Origin: UBA4781 sp963556045 | GTDB lineage: Bacteria; Chloroflexota; Anaerolineae; Anaerolineales; Anaerolineaceae | Length of the DNA: 64,000 bases | Assembly: GCA_963556045.3 (NCBI GenBank) | Contig: CAUVYA020000002.1 | Coordinates: 124,001 to 188,000, forward strand | Direction of reading: 5' to 3' | Shown: in pieces, positions 39,652-48,602 of the stretch | Numbering within the stretch: the first letter of the stretch is position 1 | Layout: each line of letters begins with the position of its first letter | Program-made: the position numbers and the translations under genes | Notes under the pieces: model-generated | Database searches by the model: none | Told to the model about the DNA's origin: nothing | The model's input: only the letters and a program-made list of their open reading frames with translations

Positions 39652-40680
39652 TCAAGGTGTAAAGAGAGCAGTTTTCAATACACTCCAGATGGCATCGTAA
39701 TTTGGCAGTAGAACGTTGGCTCCACTGGATGGGATAACATAAGAGGTAACATGAGATCTACCAATGGCGTAGGTGTTAATGCGGGTGGGGTCATTGATGA
39801 TCTTGGCGGTCAGACTGATGAGTGGGATGATATCCCCAATTGTCATATCTGTTACGACACTGCTGGAAAGTGTATTATAGATTTCTCCCGCATTCGCTAC
39901 GCCGTTGATACTGATAACCTTTTTTAGAATACCCATAATGACTTCTTGAGCACGACGTGTTCTGTCAAAATCATCAGAAGTATATCGTGAACGTACATAC
40001 CATAATGCCATCTCACTATCCAGCGTTGCGGCACCAGGTCCAATCGAGCAGGTACTTCCGTGAGCGTAAGAAAGATCACAACGATCTGTCAAATTTTGAG
40101 CTGCGTTGATCTCGATACCTCCCAGTGTATCAATAATGCTGAGAAAACCATTGAAATTGGTCATCATATAATAATCAAGCGAAACGCCGAAATTGTATTC
40201 AAATGTTTTTTGAGTCAATGGGAAGCCACCGTATGCCTGCGCGGTATTGATGCGCTGTTCGCTAACTCCTGGGATAGTGACCCATAGATCACGAGGGAAA
40301 GAGACAATACTGACTTTTTCCTCTTTCGTATAAATGGATATCAGCATGATCACATCAGTACGATATCCGCTATTTGCCCGCCAATCAGAGCCGAGCAGTA
40401 AGATATTGATCTGACCTTCTGGTTTAATTGCCTCAGAAATCGGTATCTTTGATTCGGTTATCACCACTGGTGTTTTTTCAAGGTTGATACTGGTGGTATT
40501 GGGAAGAAAAGGCGTAGGTTGTGTGTTCGTGGAGGGATCCAGATCAGCCAGGAGTCTGACCTCATAATCATTATTAGGATTTCCTTTCAGGATTTCAACA
40601 ACTGAACACCCCGTCATAGATACAATGGAAAAAATAAGAAAGAATAATATTCCTCTGTTTCGCAATGATATATTTTTCAC
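39652..40680 (-). CDS. LytR-CpsA-Psr (LCP) family cell-wall glycopolymer ligase
   Basis: A 342-residue envelope protein that transfers lipid-linked glycopolymers to peptidoglycan or related acceptors. It has an N-terminal hydrophobic segment with a possible lipobox (Thr-Gly-Cys, about 23-25), a low-complexity linker, and the LCP domain from about 88: ILLLGSDWRANSGYRTDVIMLISI, VSFPRDLWVTIPG, RINTAQAYGG, and the RYTSDDFDRTRRAQEVI block. The conserved arginines and Asp are present. It starts with GTG overlapping the preceding stop by 1 nt, so it is translationally coupled to the membrane protein upstream. Confidence 0.92.
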   Translation of the reverse strand: MKNISLRNRGILFFLIFSIVSMTGCSVVEILKGNPNNDYEVRLLADLDPSTNTQPTPFLPNTTSINLEKTPVVITESKIPISEAIKPEGQINILLLGSDWRANSGYRTDVIMLISIYTKEEKVSIVSFPRDLWVTIPGVSEQRINTAQAYGGFPLTQKTFEYNFGVSLDYYMMTNFNGFLSIIDTLGGIEINAAQNLTDRCDLSYAHGSTCSIGPGAATLDSEMALWYVRSRYTSDDFDRTRRAQEVIMGILKKVISINGVANAGEIYNTLSSSVVTDMTIGDIIPLISLTAKIINDPTRINTYAIGRSHVTSYVIPSSGANVLLPNYDAIWSVLKTALFTP

Positions 40681-42086
40681 TATTGTTGTCCTATTCCTCG
40701 TTCTTCAAGAATATTTCGAATACGATTATATTCCTCTAGTGCTAATTTTAGTTCTTCTTCCAATAATTCCACTTCCTTGCCTGGGGCGGTTTCAGTTTGC
40801 ATCAGGTCAAGGTATGGATTAGCGGTATTTGTTATTTCTTTATGAATAGGTAGTGGTGTTGATTTTTCATCACCTAAATACTTCCAGATGATCTGGTCAA
40901 TATAGGGCTGAATTTGTTTAAAGTAGGTGATATGCTGTTCAGTCCAATAAACATTGCGTGATAAAAATAGGAGGTAGTACTTTTGAGGAACAATACCAAT
41001 AGGGATATACCATGCTGATCGAATTTTCGATTGTCTGGATTTTTTAATAATGTTTTTTATCCAGGATGGAAAAGATTCCATTTCATGAAAGATAACTGAA
41101 CGCTGCTGCATAACTATCTTTTCAGAGGAAAAAGTTTGTAGTGGCAGGATCTGACGGTTTGATGAAACCGCAAAACCGCACATGATTTTTACTTGATCGG
41201 GTTTATTGATGTGAATGAATAGACATGCATCTGCAAAAATTGTAGTAGCCAGTGCCCTGCATAAGGCAAATGGTAATACTGACTTTTCGCTTTTATGATC
41301 TAATTGCAGCCAAGATCGAATCATCTCTGCATTAGGAATAGCAGCAATATTTTCTGAAAGAACAATAGGTTCTTCTGCAGAAATTTGTTTTAATGCAGCT
41401 TGATCTATCGAGACTGCAATTAATGTATGAGAAGAAAACAGGAAGGCAATGATTTGTGTGACGTTTTGCAAAAATAAATGTGGCAGGTGTGTAATGGATC
41501 CCAATCCCAGTCCAATTATTTGGAGAACGGTAAACAATAGTCCCGACCACAACAAATCCCCTCTATTTTCAAGCAGCACGAAGAAAAGGAACAAACCTAC
41601 AATATTTTGAAATACTATCCAGATGATAGTATAGGGAATGATCAATGTGGATGAGTGAAAGATCAGTTCTATCATCTGCCCAGCTTCTAATATAAAGAAA
41701 CCGAAGGAAGTAAAAAGAAAGATCATTTTAAACATAGAAAAATGTGTTTGTTGGGACGGTTTGATCCATAACCACCCAATACTTATCAAGCTGATAGTCC
41801 ATGTTAATTGGTAATACGCCTGATAAAAATGTTCTGTGAAGAGGAATGTTTCTGCAAGTTGGGAAATCAATAAAACAATCGAGATGAAATTGAGGAATAT
41901 TACGATGATAAAAGAATTGATCGATCGCTTGAGATCTTCTTCATGAATATGGATCCGCGATGCGCGAAATAGAGAGATCATCACTAATGATATGATGATC
42001 ATTAAAAGAGACTCGACGACTAACCCGATTTGTGATGTCGAGCTATTAAGAAAAACAAGCCATTGTTCAGGGAAGGTTTCCATCAA
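40680..42086 (-). CDS. Membrane protein with seven helices, GAF-like domain and C-terminal coiled coil
   Basis: A 468-residue protein of no named family I can identify. Residues 15-235 contain about seven membrane helices (for example VVESLLMIIISLVMISLF and SINSFIIVIFLNFISIVLL), like a 7TM sensor. Residues ~255-400 look like a GAF-type alpha/beta domain (FALCRALATTIFADACLFIHI, then a WYIPIGIVPQKYYLLFLS-like strand). The last ~30 residues are a charged coiled coil (ELLEEELKLALEEYNRIRNILEERG). No kinase or output enzyme domain is seen. Its coupling to the LCP gene suggests a role in envelope sensing or polymer ligation, but that is inference. Confidence 0.72.
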   Translation of the reverse strand: MMETFPEQWLVFLNSSTSQIGLVVESLLMIIISLVMISLFRASRIHIHEEDLKRSINSFIIVIFLNFISIVLLISQLAETFLFTEHFYQAYYQLTWTISLISIGWLWIKPSQQTHFSMFKMIFLFTSFGFFILEAGQMIELIFHSSTLIIPYTIIWIVFQNIVGLFLFFVLLENRGDLLWSGLLFTVLQIIGLGLGSITHLPHLFLQNVTQIIAFLFSSHTLIAVSIDQAALKQISAEEPIVLSENIAAIPNAEMIRSWLQLDHKSEKSVLPFALCRALATTIFADACLFIHINKPDQVKIMCGFAVSSNRQILPLQTFSSEKIVMQQRSVIFHEMESFPSWIKNIIKKSRQSKIRSAWYIPIGIVPQKYYLLFLSRNVYWTEQHITYFKQIQPYIDQIIWKYLGDEKSTPLPIHKEITNTANPYLDLMQTETAPGKEVELLEEELKLALEEYNRIRNILEERGIGQQ

Positions 42087-42134
42087 TGGAGAAATTATAG
42101 CATGGGAAGAAAGACACTACTTGGAGATTTCGGG

Positions 42135-42162
42135 TTGACAAAAAGTCTACTTTTGATAGAAT
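42135..42162 (+). promoter_or_regulatory. Promoter of tRNA-Leu
   Basis: TTGACA at 42135-42140, a 16-bp spacer, then TAGAAT at 42157-42162. Transcription would begin near 42169, about 11 nt before the mature tRNA. It is one of the two clearest sigma-70-type promoters in the window. Confidence 0.8.
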
Positions 42163-42179
42163 ACTCAAGCATATCAAAA

Positions 42180-42264
<85 letters not shown>

Positions 42265-42269
42265 TAAAG

Positions 42270-42292
42270 CCCTACAAACGTAGGGTTTTTTT
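42270..42292 (+). terminator. Terminator of tRNA-Leu
   Basis: A 6-bp stem CCCTAC/GTAGGG (42270-42275 with 42280-42285), a 4-nt loop and seven T residues. Confidence 0.88.
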
Positions 42293-42294
42293 CA

Positions 42295-42322
42295 TTGACA
42301 ACATTTTCTGGTAGAGTATCAT
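42295..42322 (+). promoter_or_regulatory. Promoter of the FtsB/DivIC-like gene, leaderless
   Basis: TTGACA at 42295-42300, a 16-bp spacer and TATCAT at 42317-42322. The ATG at 42329 is 6 nt further on, so the transcript should begin at or almost at the start codon. It starts 3 nt after the T-run of the tRNA terminator. Confidence 0.75.
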
Positions 42323-42328
42323 TGAATT

Positions 42329-42706
42329 ATGAGCAAAACAACGAGAACGCAACGGATCATGAGTTTTTTCCTGATTGCACTCTTCTTTTTCCTGCTCTTT
42401 GGATTGAATGACCGTTTATCGGAATATTTCAAGCTGGCAAAACAACGTGATCAGATCGCTACTGAAGTATACGCATTGCAGAGTACAGAAATTGCACTTC
42501 GAACTCAAATCGCATATGCGTCTGGTGACAATGCTGTTGAAGATTGGGCAAGGGGGGATGCTCATATGGCTTTGCCGGGGGATGTGGTTATCATACCATT
42601 GACACCAAATGCACAATCATCCTCTATAAATTCAACTCCAACACCAACACCTTCTGCTATAGAAAATTGGGAAATATGGAAAAGTTTTATCTTTGGCGTA
42701 CGGTGA
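42329..42706 (+). CDS. Septum formation initiator (FtsB/DivIC-like) protein
   Basis: A 125-residue bitopic membrane protein. One helix lies at about 10-27, followed by a coiled coil (LSEYFKLAKQRDQIATEVYALQ). The family-typical end of the coiled coil reads AVEDWARGDAHMALPGDVVIIPL, matching the segment after which DivIC and FtsB proteins end (AxEexARexlgmv-P-Gexv). A Ser/Thr/Pro tail of about 30 residues is unusual. It would link the divisome with FtsL. It has a strong promoter close upstream and no ribosome-binding site. Confidence 0.85.
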   Translation: MSKTTRTQRIMSFFLIALFFFLLFGLNDRLSEYFKLAKQRDQIATEVYALQSTEIALRTQIAYASGDNAVEDWARGDAHMALPGDVVIIPLTPNAQSSSINSTPTPTPSAIENWEIWKSFIFGVR

Positions 42707-42774
42707 AATTAGGAGTGGCAAAATCAGGTACAATTAAAGACCTATGATTGTAAAATCAAAAGGAATAGAAACCT

Positions 42775-43464
42775 ATGCTGAATAAAAATAAAAAACCAAA
42801 TATGATGAGCGGCGGAAATGGGAAGAAACGTTCTCTACTAATGGTTCTGACCATCCTGGCAATCGTTCTGGTGGTGCTTGGAATTGTCATGATCGTATTA
42901 TGGCTGAGCAGCGGCGGTTTTTCAGGCTCGCTATTTGCAAAAAAACCGACTCCTACCAACACACTTCCACCAACTCCGATCATGTCAGTAACTCCCAGTT
43001 TAATACCGACTGAAACACCAACTCCAGAGCCGACCATTACTCCTACACCAACCGGACCTTTTGAGTATGAAGTCGAGGAAAATGATAGCTGTTGGAGTAT
43101 TGCCGAAGAATTTGAAGTTGATTTCATGACTCTATTAGCTATCAATAATTTTGAGAATGGAGAATGCCCAATCATTCCAGGTCAAAAGATCCTTGTTCCT
43201 GCCCCCGGTCAAACGCTGCCAACACCCACAGATATACCATCTGATCTTCCAGGCGGTACAAAGATCACCTATACCATCCAATCGGGTGATTCGCTCGCTT
43301 CAATCGCCAGTAAATTCAATACTACTATTGATGATATTCTCAGCCTGAATAAAGACACCATTGAAGATCAGGATAATATTCCTGTCGGTATCGAAATAAC
43401 CATTCGAGTTAATCTGGTAACACCTACCCCCACATTTGCACCTACCAGTACACTCGCTTCTTAA
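42775..43464 (+). CDS. Membrane-anchored protein with two LysM domains
   Basis: A 229-residue protein with a basic N-terminus, one membrane helix (about 22-45), a Pro/Thr-rich linker (about 55-95), LysM domain 1 (about 98-142, YEVEENDSCWSIAEEFEVDF) and LysM domain 2 (about 163-207, YTIQSGDSLASIASKFNTT), and a short Thr/Pro tail. LysM modules bind N-acetylglucosamine-containing wall polymers. No catalytic domain is present. It probably acts as a wall-binding scaffold, and follows the division gene by 68 nt. Confidence 0.88.
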   Translation: MLNKNKKPNMMSGGNGKKRSLLMVLTILAIVLVVLGIVMIVLWLSSGGFSGSLFAKKPTPTNTLPPTPIMSVTPSLIPTETPTPEPTITPTPTGPFEYEVEENDSCWSIAEEFEVDFMTLLAINNFENGECPIIPGQKILVPAPGQTLPTPTDIPSDLPGGTKITYTIQSGDSLASIASKFNTTIDDILSLNKDTIEDQDNIPVGIEITIRVNLVTPTPTFAPTSTLAS

Positions 43465-43487
43465 AAAAGGAGAATGAATAAAAGGAG

Positions 43488-43510
43488 CCCAAATTTACTT
43501 TTGGGTTTCT
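43488..43510. terminator. Hairpin between convergent LysM and queG genes
   Basis: CCCAAA/TTTGGG stem (43488-43493 with 43500-43505) followed by TTTCTTTTG on the plus strand. The queG stop codon lies inside the loop region, so it is likely a terminator for the LysM gene. Confidence 0.5.
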
Positions 43511-44652
43511 TTTGTTTTAAGTATTAATTCAATTTCTCCCCTAATATTATCGTCCATTTCATCTTTCAAGATATTCCTTAATAGTGTACTGATTTCATTT
43601 TCAGGAAAATTATTCAACGCCCACATTGCATGTTGGCGTACCAGCAGTGAAGGATCTTTTATCAGGCTTTTTAATACTGAAAGATTTGTTGATAGGGGGA
43701 GGTTCCCCATTGTTACAGCAAGGTTTCGATAAAAACCATGTCTTTTGGAACGGAATAATGCCGTGTCTTTGAAATAATGATTGAATACTTTATTTTCTGT
43801 TATGGGTTCATTTATCGCTGTATTGAGATGCTCGAAAAAAAGCCGGTTACCGGGCAGGTCTTCAATTCTTTCGTTGTTCATATTGTTCCATGGGCAGACC
43901 TGCTGGCAAAGGTCACATCCAAAAAGATGGTTCCCAACCAGGGTGCGCACTTCATCGGGAATTGATCCTTTGTTTTCAATGGTCAGGTAAGCAATACAGT
44001 TTGAGGCATCCAAAGTCCGATCATCCAGAATGCAATGTGTTGGACAAACATCAATGCAGCGGCGGCAATTCCCGCAATGATCAGAGATCTGAGATTCGGA
44101 TTCCCCATCGCTGCTGAACAAATCCACATCAAGTAGTATCTCGGAGACGAAAAAGTAAGAACCTATCTTCGGATTGATCAAACAAGAATTTTTTCCAATC
44201 CACCCCAGACCAGCCTGCACTCCCAGTTCTTTTTCGAGGATGGGAGCAGAATCTGTAAAGCAAAGAGCGTTAATTTCATGCTTAAAACTTTCCTGAATAT
44301 AAGCTACTATCTGCTGCATGTGAGCAGGAAGGAATATATGATAATCGACACCGCGCGCATAAGATGCAATCAGGGGGATAACGGATTGATCATTCTTGTC
44401 AGCTAAAGTATCTCCCGGATAGCGAAAAGCTAGCACAATAATGGTTTTGCAATCTGGCATTAATGCGAGTGGTGATTCACGAAAATTAAGTGATCGTTCT
44501 GATGCAAGATAGTGCATTTCACCGTGATAACCAGCGTCGATCCAGTTTTTATAGTGAGGGTATGTCTTGTACTTCGAAGGTTTTATAAACCCGACCGGAC
44601 CAAAACCTAGAGATTGACAAAAGGTTTTAATCTGATCGCGAATGGCGTTCAT
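43495..44652 (-). CDS. queG: Epoxyqueuosine reductase
   Basis: Last step of queuosine synthesis: reduces epoxyqueuosine in tRNA using a cobalamin and two [4Fe-4S] clusters. It has 385 residues. The cobalamin-binding N-terminal half (about 1-175) includes YARGVDYHIFLP and GLGWIGKNSCLI. Two ferredoxin motifs follow: CGNCRRCIDVCPTHC (about 193-207) and CDLCQQVCPWN (about 249-259). The C-terminal HEAT-like repeats (about 300-385) fit the longer form of the family. It needs cobalamin, like the corrinoid protein at 20442, and acts after QueA, encoded at 10916. Confidence 0.96.
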   Translation of the reverse strand: MNAIRDQIKTFCQSLGFGPVGFIKPSKYKTYPHYKNWIDAGYHGEMHYLASERSLNFRESPLALMPDCKTIIVLAFRYPGDTLADKNDQSVIPLIASYARGVDYHIFLPAHMQQIVAYIQESFKHEINALCFTDSAPILEKELGVQAGLGWIGKNSCLINPKIGSYFFVSEILLDVDLFSSDGESESQISDHCGNCRRCIDVCPTHCILDDRTLDASNCIAYLTIENKGSIPDEVRTLVGNHLFGCDLCQQVCPWNNMNNERIEDLPGNRLFFEHLNTAINEPITENKVFNHYFKDTALFRSKRHGFYRNLAVTMGNLPLSTNLSVLKSLIKDPSLLVRQHAMWALNNFPENEISTLLRNILKDEMDDNIRGEIELILKTKETQK

Positions 44653-44665
44653 TGAAAATCCTCTA

Positions 44666-45532
44666 TCACGGTTGTAATAGGATCATATTGGGGTCTAATA
44701 ATTGAAAACGGTTGCTTATACGCCAGGTGCAGTAATTAGCCATTTCATCCAGACTGGCGCGAGTATCATACTTTGCCATACTGGTAAATGAAGCTCCTCC
44801 AGGACCCAAACGCAATTCGAGATGAAGGTGAGCATTGCTGGAATTCCCTGTATTTCCCACCTGACCAATCACCTGACCACTTTTTACGGTATCTCCAATT
44901 GCCAGTTCAGGGTAATTCAGCAGGTGTGCATATACAAAGTAAAGCGAACGGTTTGTATTATCCCATAATGGATCATCAACGAGATCCGGGCAGTTATGAC
45001 GTGGATCGGGTATGAGGGTCGGCGCTATTTCAGGGAGAGTAAGTGAAGCAAGCAAAGCGGGGTCGATCAAATTGAGTGAGGTTTCAATGATGATTGCATT
45101 TCCATAAGGCATGCGATCGTAAACCAGCGATGCAACCGTTCCATCAAGCACAGAAAGAACTTCTAATCCTTCGATCCCATCGATATCGTCCATATTCTCA
45201 TTTTTATAACGGTAATAACTGTAATCAATACCCTGATGTGGTTCATCAAAACCAAGGGCTGGCGGATCAAATGGGTTGGTATTTACAGAATTTACCTCAG
45301 ATAGGGAAATACCCTTGAGAGGAGAACTGATCGGACTATATGGGATCGGCGTTGCCGTGGGGGGAAAAGGTGTATTTGTGCTGGTTGGTTCCTGTGTAGG
45401 TGTAAGGGTTGGCGGGATAACAGTAATGGTCTCGGTTGGAGATTGTGTGGTCGTCATTGGAGAACAGGCAGCAAAGAACAGTATCCCTAGCATTGTTATC
45501 CAGGAAAGTAGATTTATTGAATTTTTCGGCAT
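44666..45532 (-). CDS. M23-family peptidoglycan endopeptidase-like lipoprotein
   Basis: A 288-residue lipoprotein: signal peptide with a Ala-Ala-Cys lipobox (about 21-23), a Thr/Pro linker, then an M23/LytM domain. The metal ligands are His and Asp in DEPHQGIDYSYY (about 101-112) and the His-x-His in NAHLHLELRLG (about 235-245). These residues are intact, so activity is plausible. Its start overlaps the stop of the DUF1015 gene by 19 nt, and queG follows after 13 nt on the same strand. Confidence 0.87.
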   Translation of the reverse strand: MPKNSINLLSWITMLGILFFAACSPMTTTQSPTETITVIPPTLTPTQEPTSTNTPFPPTATPIPYSPISSPLKGISLSEVNSVNTNPFDPPALGFDEPHQGIDYSYYRYKNENMDDIDGIEGLEVLSVLDGTVASLVYDRMPYGNAIIIETSLNLIDPALLASLTLPEIAPTLIPDPRHNCPDLVDDPLWDNTNRSLYFVYAHLLNYPELAIGDTVKSGQVIGQVGNTGNSSNAHLHLELRLGPGGASFTSMAKYDTRASLDEMANYCTWRISNRFQLLDPNMILLQP

Positions 45533-46824
45533 TCGAGGTAAAACCTTTTTTCGCGAGCGTCACCCATGGAGAATGTTTTCCTGGGGAAGGAGCCATCCAC
45601 GATCACAGTACGAAAGAAATCATTCTTCTGCATGGCGGGCAGTAAAAAGCCAACACTCTCATCACGAGTGCATAATTTCTCTAGAACAGAATCGCCATGC
45701 ACGTAATCCATATTAATGGAACGATGTTCTTCGATCAGATGATCTAGGAATGGCTGTAAAGTTCCAATAGCGAGTGTAGCGGATGGGTCCTCGAATTGAA
45801 TGAGGAAGAACCTGTTATTTTGAACCACCCCAATTTTTTGAACAGTGGATACTTGACGGATCTCTTTTTGTAATTGTTCAAAAGAGTCGATCTCCAAAAT
45901 TTGTAATTTGTCTTGATAGAACTTCTTCATCAGCGCCTGGATATTATTATGAAAATTGAACAAAACGCGGTGGATCGGTTCGAAAACAAGACTCTCATCA
46001 TGAATATTAACCACTTCCACGAGTGCATAACGAGCTGGATGGTTGGGAGGTACCGAATCTTTGATCTTATCCCAGATTGATTTTGCCGTAGCCAGAGAAT
46101 GATTACCATCTCCAACGGCAAATAATAAAGGAAGAACGTTTTTCTCTACATGATATTTTTGCGAGTAAGCATTGGGGTCACATAACGACTGAAAGACAGA
46201 ATCAATCTCCTGTTCACCTTGATGATCAACCAGAAAACCCTGAATACTTCCACTATTCTGCATGAGAGAAAAATCGTAAATCTTTTGATAAGATGTGCGC
46301 CGATCATGTAAATAGGTGAACAATCTATCTTCCCGATCGTCAATGAGAACCATGATATGTGGAATTTCCAACTGTGCTTTCTCTCGGATTTTGATCCTGG
46401 GAGGAAGGCGATCCAGAATGGTGCCTTCCGTAGCACGAATAAGGGATTGAGACCCTTCATTAAAATCATAATGTTCCAGGTCGAGATTCAGCAATAAGCC
46501 ACGCCGGATAGTATCACCAAGGTTCCGTTCTATGAAGACATAGCCATGGTATTCATTGAATATACCCTGAGTCAGATACTCCTGCATGGAGTGATAGGTT
46601 TGCTGTGAATGCTCCTCTGCGCGTGGTGTGTCTAGATATGCCTCTGGAAGGATCAAACGATACGTTGAAGGTGAATCCCCAACTATTTTTTCGACTTCCT
46701 GCCAGTATTCCGGTTGACTGGTAAATTGATCGCACGCAATGATTGCCCATTTATCTAGGTCAACAGTTTCGCCGGGTAACAAAAAAGAAGGTTTTTGGTA
46801 AGCTATTAAATGTTCGTTTGGCAT
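45514..46824 (-). CDS. DUF1015-family protein
   Basis: A 436-residue member of the DUF1015 (COG4198) family. The N-terminal WAIIACDQFTSQPEYWQEVEK and the central DGNHSLATAKSIWDKIK (about 231-247) are the family's conserved blocks; the latter resembles a phosphate or nucleotide-binding signature. Other segments include VLIDDREDRLFTYL and the C-terminal VHGDSVLEKL. The biochemical function is not established to my knowledge. It is separated from degV by a terminator and forms a unit with the M23 and queG genes. Confidence 0.85.
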   Translation of the reverse strand: MPNEHLIAYQKPSFLLPGETVDLDKWAIIACDQFTSQPEYWQEVEKIVGDSPSTYRLILPEAYLDTPRAEEHSQQTYHSMQEYLTQGIFNEYHGYVFIERNLGDTIRRGLLLNLDLEHYDFNEGSQSLIRATEGTILDRLPPRIKIREKAQLEIPHIMVLIDDREDRLFTYLHDRRTSYQKIYDFSLMQNSGSIQGFLVDHQGEQEIDSVFQSLCDPNAYSQKYHVEKNVLPLLFAVGDGNHSLATAKSIWDKIKDSVPPNHPARYALVEVVNIHDESLVFEPIHRVLFNFHNNIQALMKKFYQDKLQILEIDSFEQLQKEIRQVSTVQKIGVVQNNRFFLIQFEDPSATLAIGTLQPFLDHLIEEHRSINMDYVHGDSVLEKLCTRDESVGFLLPAMQKNDFFRTVIVDGSFPRKTFSMGDAREKRFYLECRKIQ

Positions 46825-46870
46825 ATTTTCTCCACGTACTGACCTTTATTTTACCAAACCAGCCCTAATA

Positions 46871-46902
46871 AAAAAAAGCCATCTTTTGTGATGGCTTTTT
46901 GT
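46871..46902 (-). terminator. Terminator of degV
   Basis: An 11-bp stem (46873-46883 with 46890-46900), a 6-nt loop, and a run of T residues on the minus strand, 18 nt beyond the degV stop codon. Confidence 0.88.
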
Positions 46903-46917
46903 GACAAAGATAATGAG

Positions 46918-47775
46918 TTAAACACCGGCAAGATAACAGATTGCGATGACGCCCGGACCTGTATGTGTTCCAATGACGGGGCTTAATCCAACTTCCATCA
47001 TTTCCACAATTTCGTTTGGATCGTAGAGTTTTTCTAATTCTGATCTCACGAAGGCAGCATCCTCTTCTGCTTCTACTTGAAGAATACAGAAATGAACAGG
47101 TCTTCTATCGCCAACTTTCTGCTGACCAATTTCGATCAGGCGGCGAATTGCTTTTTTCTTTGTTCGCACTTTTTCGAAAGATTCAATCTTACCCTCATGC
47201 ATGTAGAGGATTGGTTTTAAATCTAGCGCGGAACCGAGTACAGCAGAAGCACCACCAATGCGTCCACCTTTGTGTAAATATTCCAGTGTGTTCACCAGAA
47301 AATATACTTCGCTGTTTTCGACAGATTTTTGTGCCAGTTTTTTACACTCTTCAAGGCTGGCGTTCTTTTTTGCTAACCTGGCGGTAACGAGAACGGATAA
47401 ACCGAGCGCCATCCCGGTTGATCCTGAATCAATGATTTCGATATCTTTTGAACCGAGCATCTCTTTAGCCTGGTTAGCGGAGTTAATGGTCCCTGAAATC
47501 CCGGATGAAATATGTATGCTGATGATCTTATCGCCGTTATCAAGAATGGGTTTATAAACATCCATAAATTCTTGAGGAGATGGCTGCGACGTGGTTGGTA
47601 GGGTTTTTGCGCTCTTCAGCATAGGATAAAAATCATCAGCCTTAAGGTCAACATTATCCTTATAAACCTTATCCTCCCAGATGACATGCAATGGGATTAC
47701 TTTAATATCCAATTCCTTTACTAGTTCTTCGGGAATATAAGGGGTACTATCTGTAACTACAATGACTTTTGACAT
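46918..47775 (-). CDS. DegV-family fatty-acid-binding protein
   Basis: A 285-residue protein of the DegV/FakB family, which binds a fatty acid and, with FakA, presents it for phosphorylation. Motifs include IVVTDSTPYIPEEL (Asp-Ser/Thr phosphate region), TTSQPSPQEFMDVY, ISIHISSGISGTINSA, IEIIDSGSTGMALGL, LEYLHKGGRIGGASA and the C-terminal VIGTHTGPGVIAICY. The ATG at 47775 is chosen for its GGAGAGG box; the reading from 47817 would cross a TATAAT (47809-47804). fakA is not in the window. Confidence 0.93.
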   Translation of the reverse strand: MSKVIVVTDSTPYIPEELVKELDIKVIPLHVIWEDKVYKDNVDLKADDFYPMLKSAKTLPTTSQPSPQEFMDVYKPILDNGDKIISIHISSGISGTINSANQAKEMLGSKDIEIIDSGSTGMALGLSVLVTARLAKKNASLEECKKLAQKSVENSEVYFLVNTLEYLHKGGRIGGASAVLGSALDLKPILYMHEGKIESFEKVRTKKKAIRRLIEIGQQKVGDRRPVHFCILQVEAEEDAAFVRSELEKLYDPNEIVEMMEVGLSPVIGTHTGPGVIAICYLAGV

Positions 47776-47993
47776 AACCTCTCCTTTTGATGATGACTCT
47801 AGAATTATAACCCGCATCCTCTGTCATAGTTACTGAAATTAATCATTAAAATAGTCCCTTTATTTAATCGAAACGCGTTTATAATATTCTAGTTAAAGAA
47901 ATGAGGAATGACTTAGAAAGCGCATCCTTTCGCGCCCCTCGCAGTCAACTACCTCGCTATTTGTAAATACAGGAGATTGCAGGAGTATAGTAC

Positions 47994-48323
47994 ATGGTAA
48001 AAATTCGATTACGACGAACTGGTTTAAAGAACCAACCCAGCTACAGGATTGTTGTAGCAGAAAAAGAATCACCGCGCGATGGACGTTTTCTTGAGATAAT
48101 CGGGAATTATAATCCCCGTACCGAACCATTTACGTTCGAGGTCAAAGAAGACCGCGTCTACCACTGGCTTCGCCAGGGTGCACAACCCAGTGAATCCCTC
48201 GCCCAATTATTTAAAACCGTTGGTCTTACTGATCGTTATGAGCGGGTAAAAGCGGGTGAAGCAGAAGAAAAAGTACTTGAAGAAGCAAATACCTATTACG
48301 AAACCCGCAAAACAAAAAAATAG
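47994..48323 (+). CDS. rpsP: 30S ribosomal protein bS16
   Basis: Ribosomal small-subunit protein of 109 residues, opening with VKIRLRRTGLKNQPSYRIVV and carrying SPRDGRFLEIIGNYNPR, the diagnostic family blocks. A ~25-residue acidic/charged tail follows the core. The upstream 170 nt contains a TATAAT (47880-47885) and no other gene. It starts the unit rpsP-khpA-rimM-dprA. Confidence 0.97.
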   Translation: MVKIRLRRTGLKNQPSYRIVVAEKESPRDGRFLEIIGNYNPRTEPFTFEVKEDRVYHWLRQGAQPSESLAQLFKTVGLTDRYERVKAGEAEEKVLEEANTYYETRKTKK

Positions 48324-48368
48324 GTTTGTTAGCATAGGGAAAGAGATTTTTCTATCAAAGGAGTCAAC

Positions 48369-48602
48369 GTGAAAGAATTAGTAGAATACATCGCGAAATC
48401 ATTAGTAGAAGATCCCTCACAGGTAAATGTCGTTGTCACCGAAGAAGGCGAGCATGTTCGCATTGAACTAACGGTTGCAAAGGAAGATATGGGACGGATC
48501 ATTGGCAAGGGTGGACGTGTCGCGAATTCGATCAGAACTCTCTTGCGTGTAGCTGCTGCTCGCGAAGGTAAACGAGCATCTCTCGATGTAATTGAACCCT
48601 AA
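48369..48602 (+). CDS. khpA: KH-domain RNA-binding protein KhpA
   Basis: A 77-residue protein consisting of one KH domain, with the GxxG loop Gly-Lys-Gly-Gly in RIIGKGGRVANSIRTLL (about 43-59). KhpA partners with KhpB in many Gram-positive bacteria, and binds small RNAs and mRNAs. It starts with GTG after an AAAGGAG box, and its stop overlaps the rimM start. The rpsP-khpA-rimM order is the usual one. Confidence 0.93.
   Translation: MKELVEYIAKSLVEDPSQVNVVVTEEGEHVRIELTVAKEDMGRIIGKGGRVANSIRTLLRVAAAREGKRASLDVIEP

Noticed and set aside
45514..45532. Possible frameshift between DUF1015 and M23 genes because of the 19-nt overlap
   Set aside because: Both proteins are complete, with their own family-typical ends and a signal peptide on the second; a simple overlap explains it.
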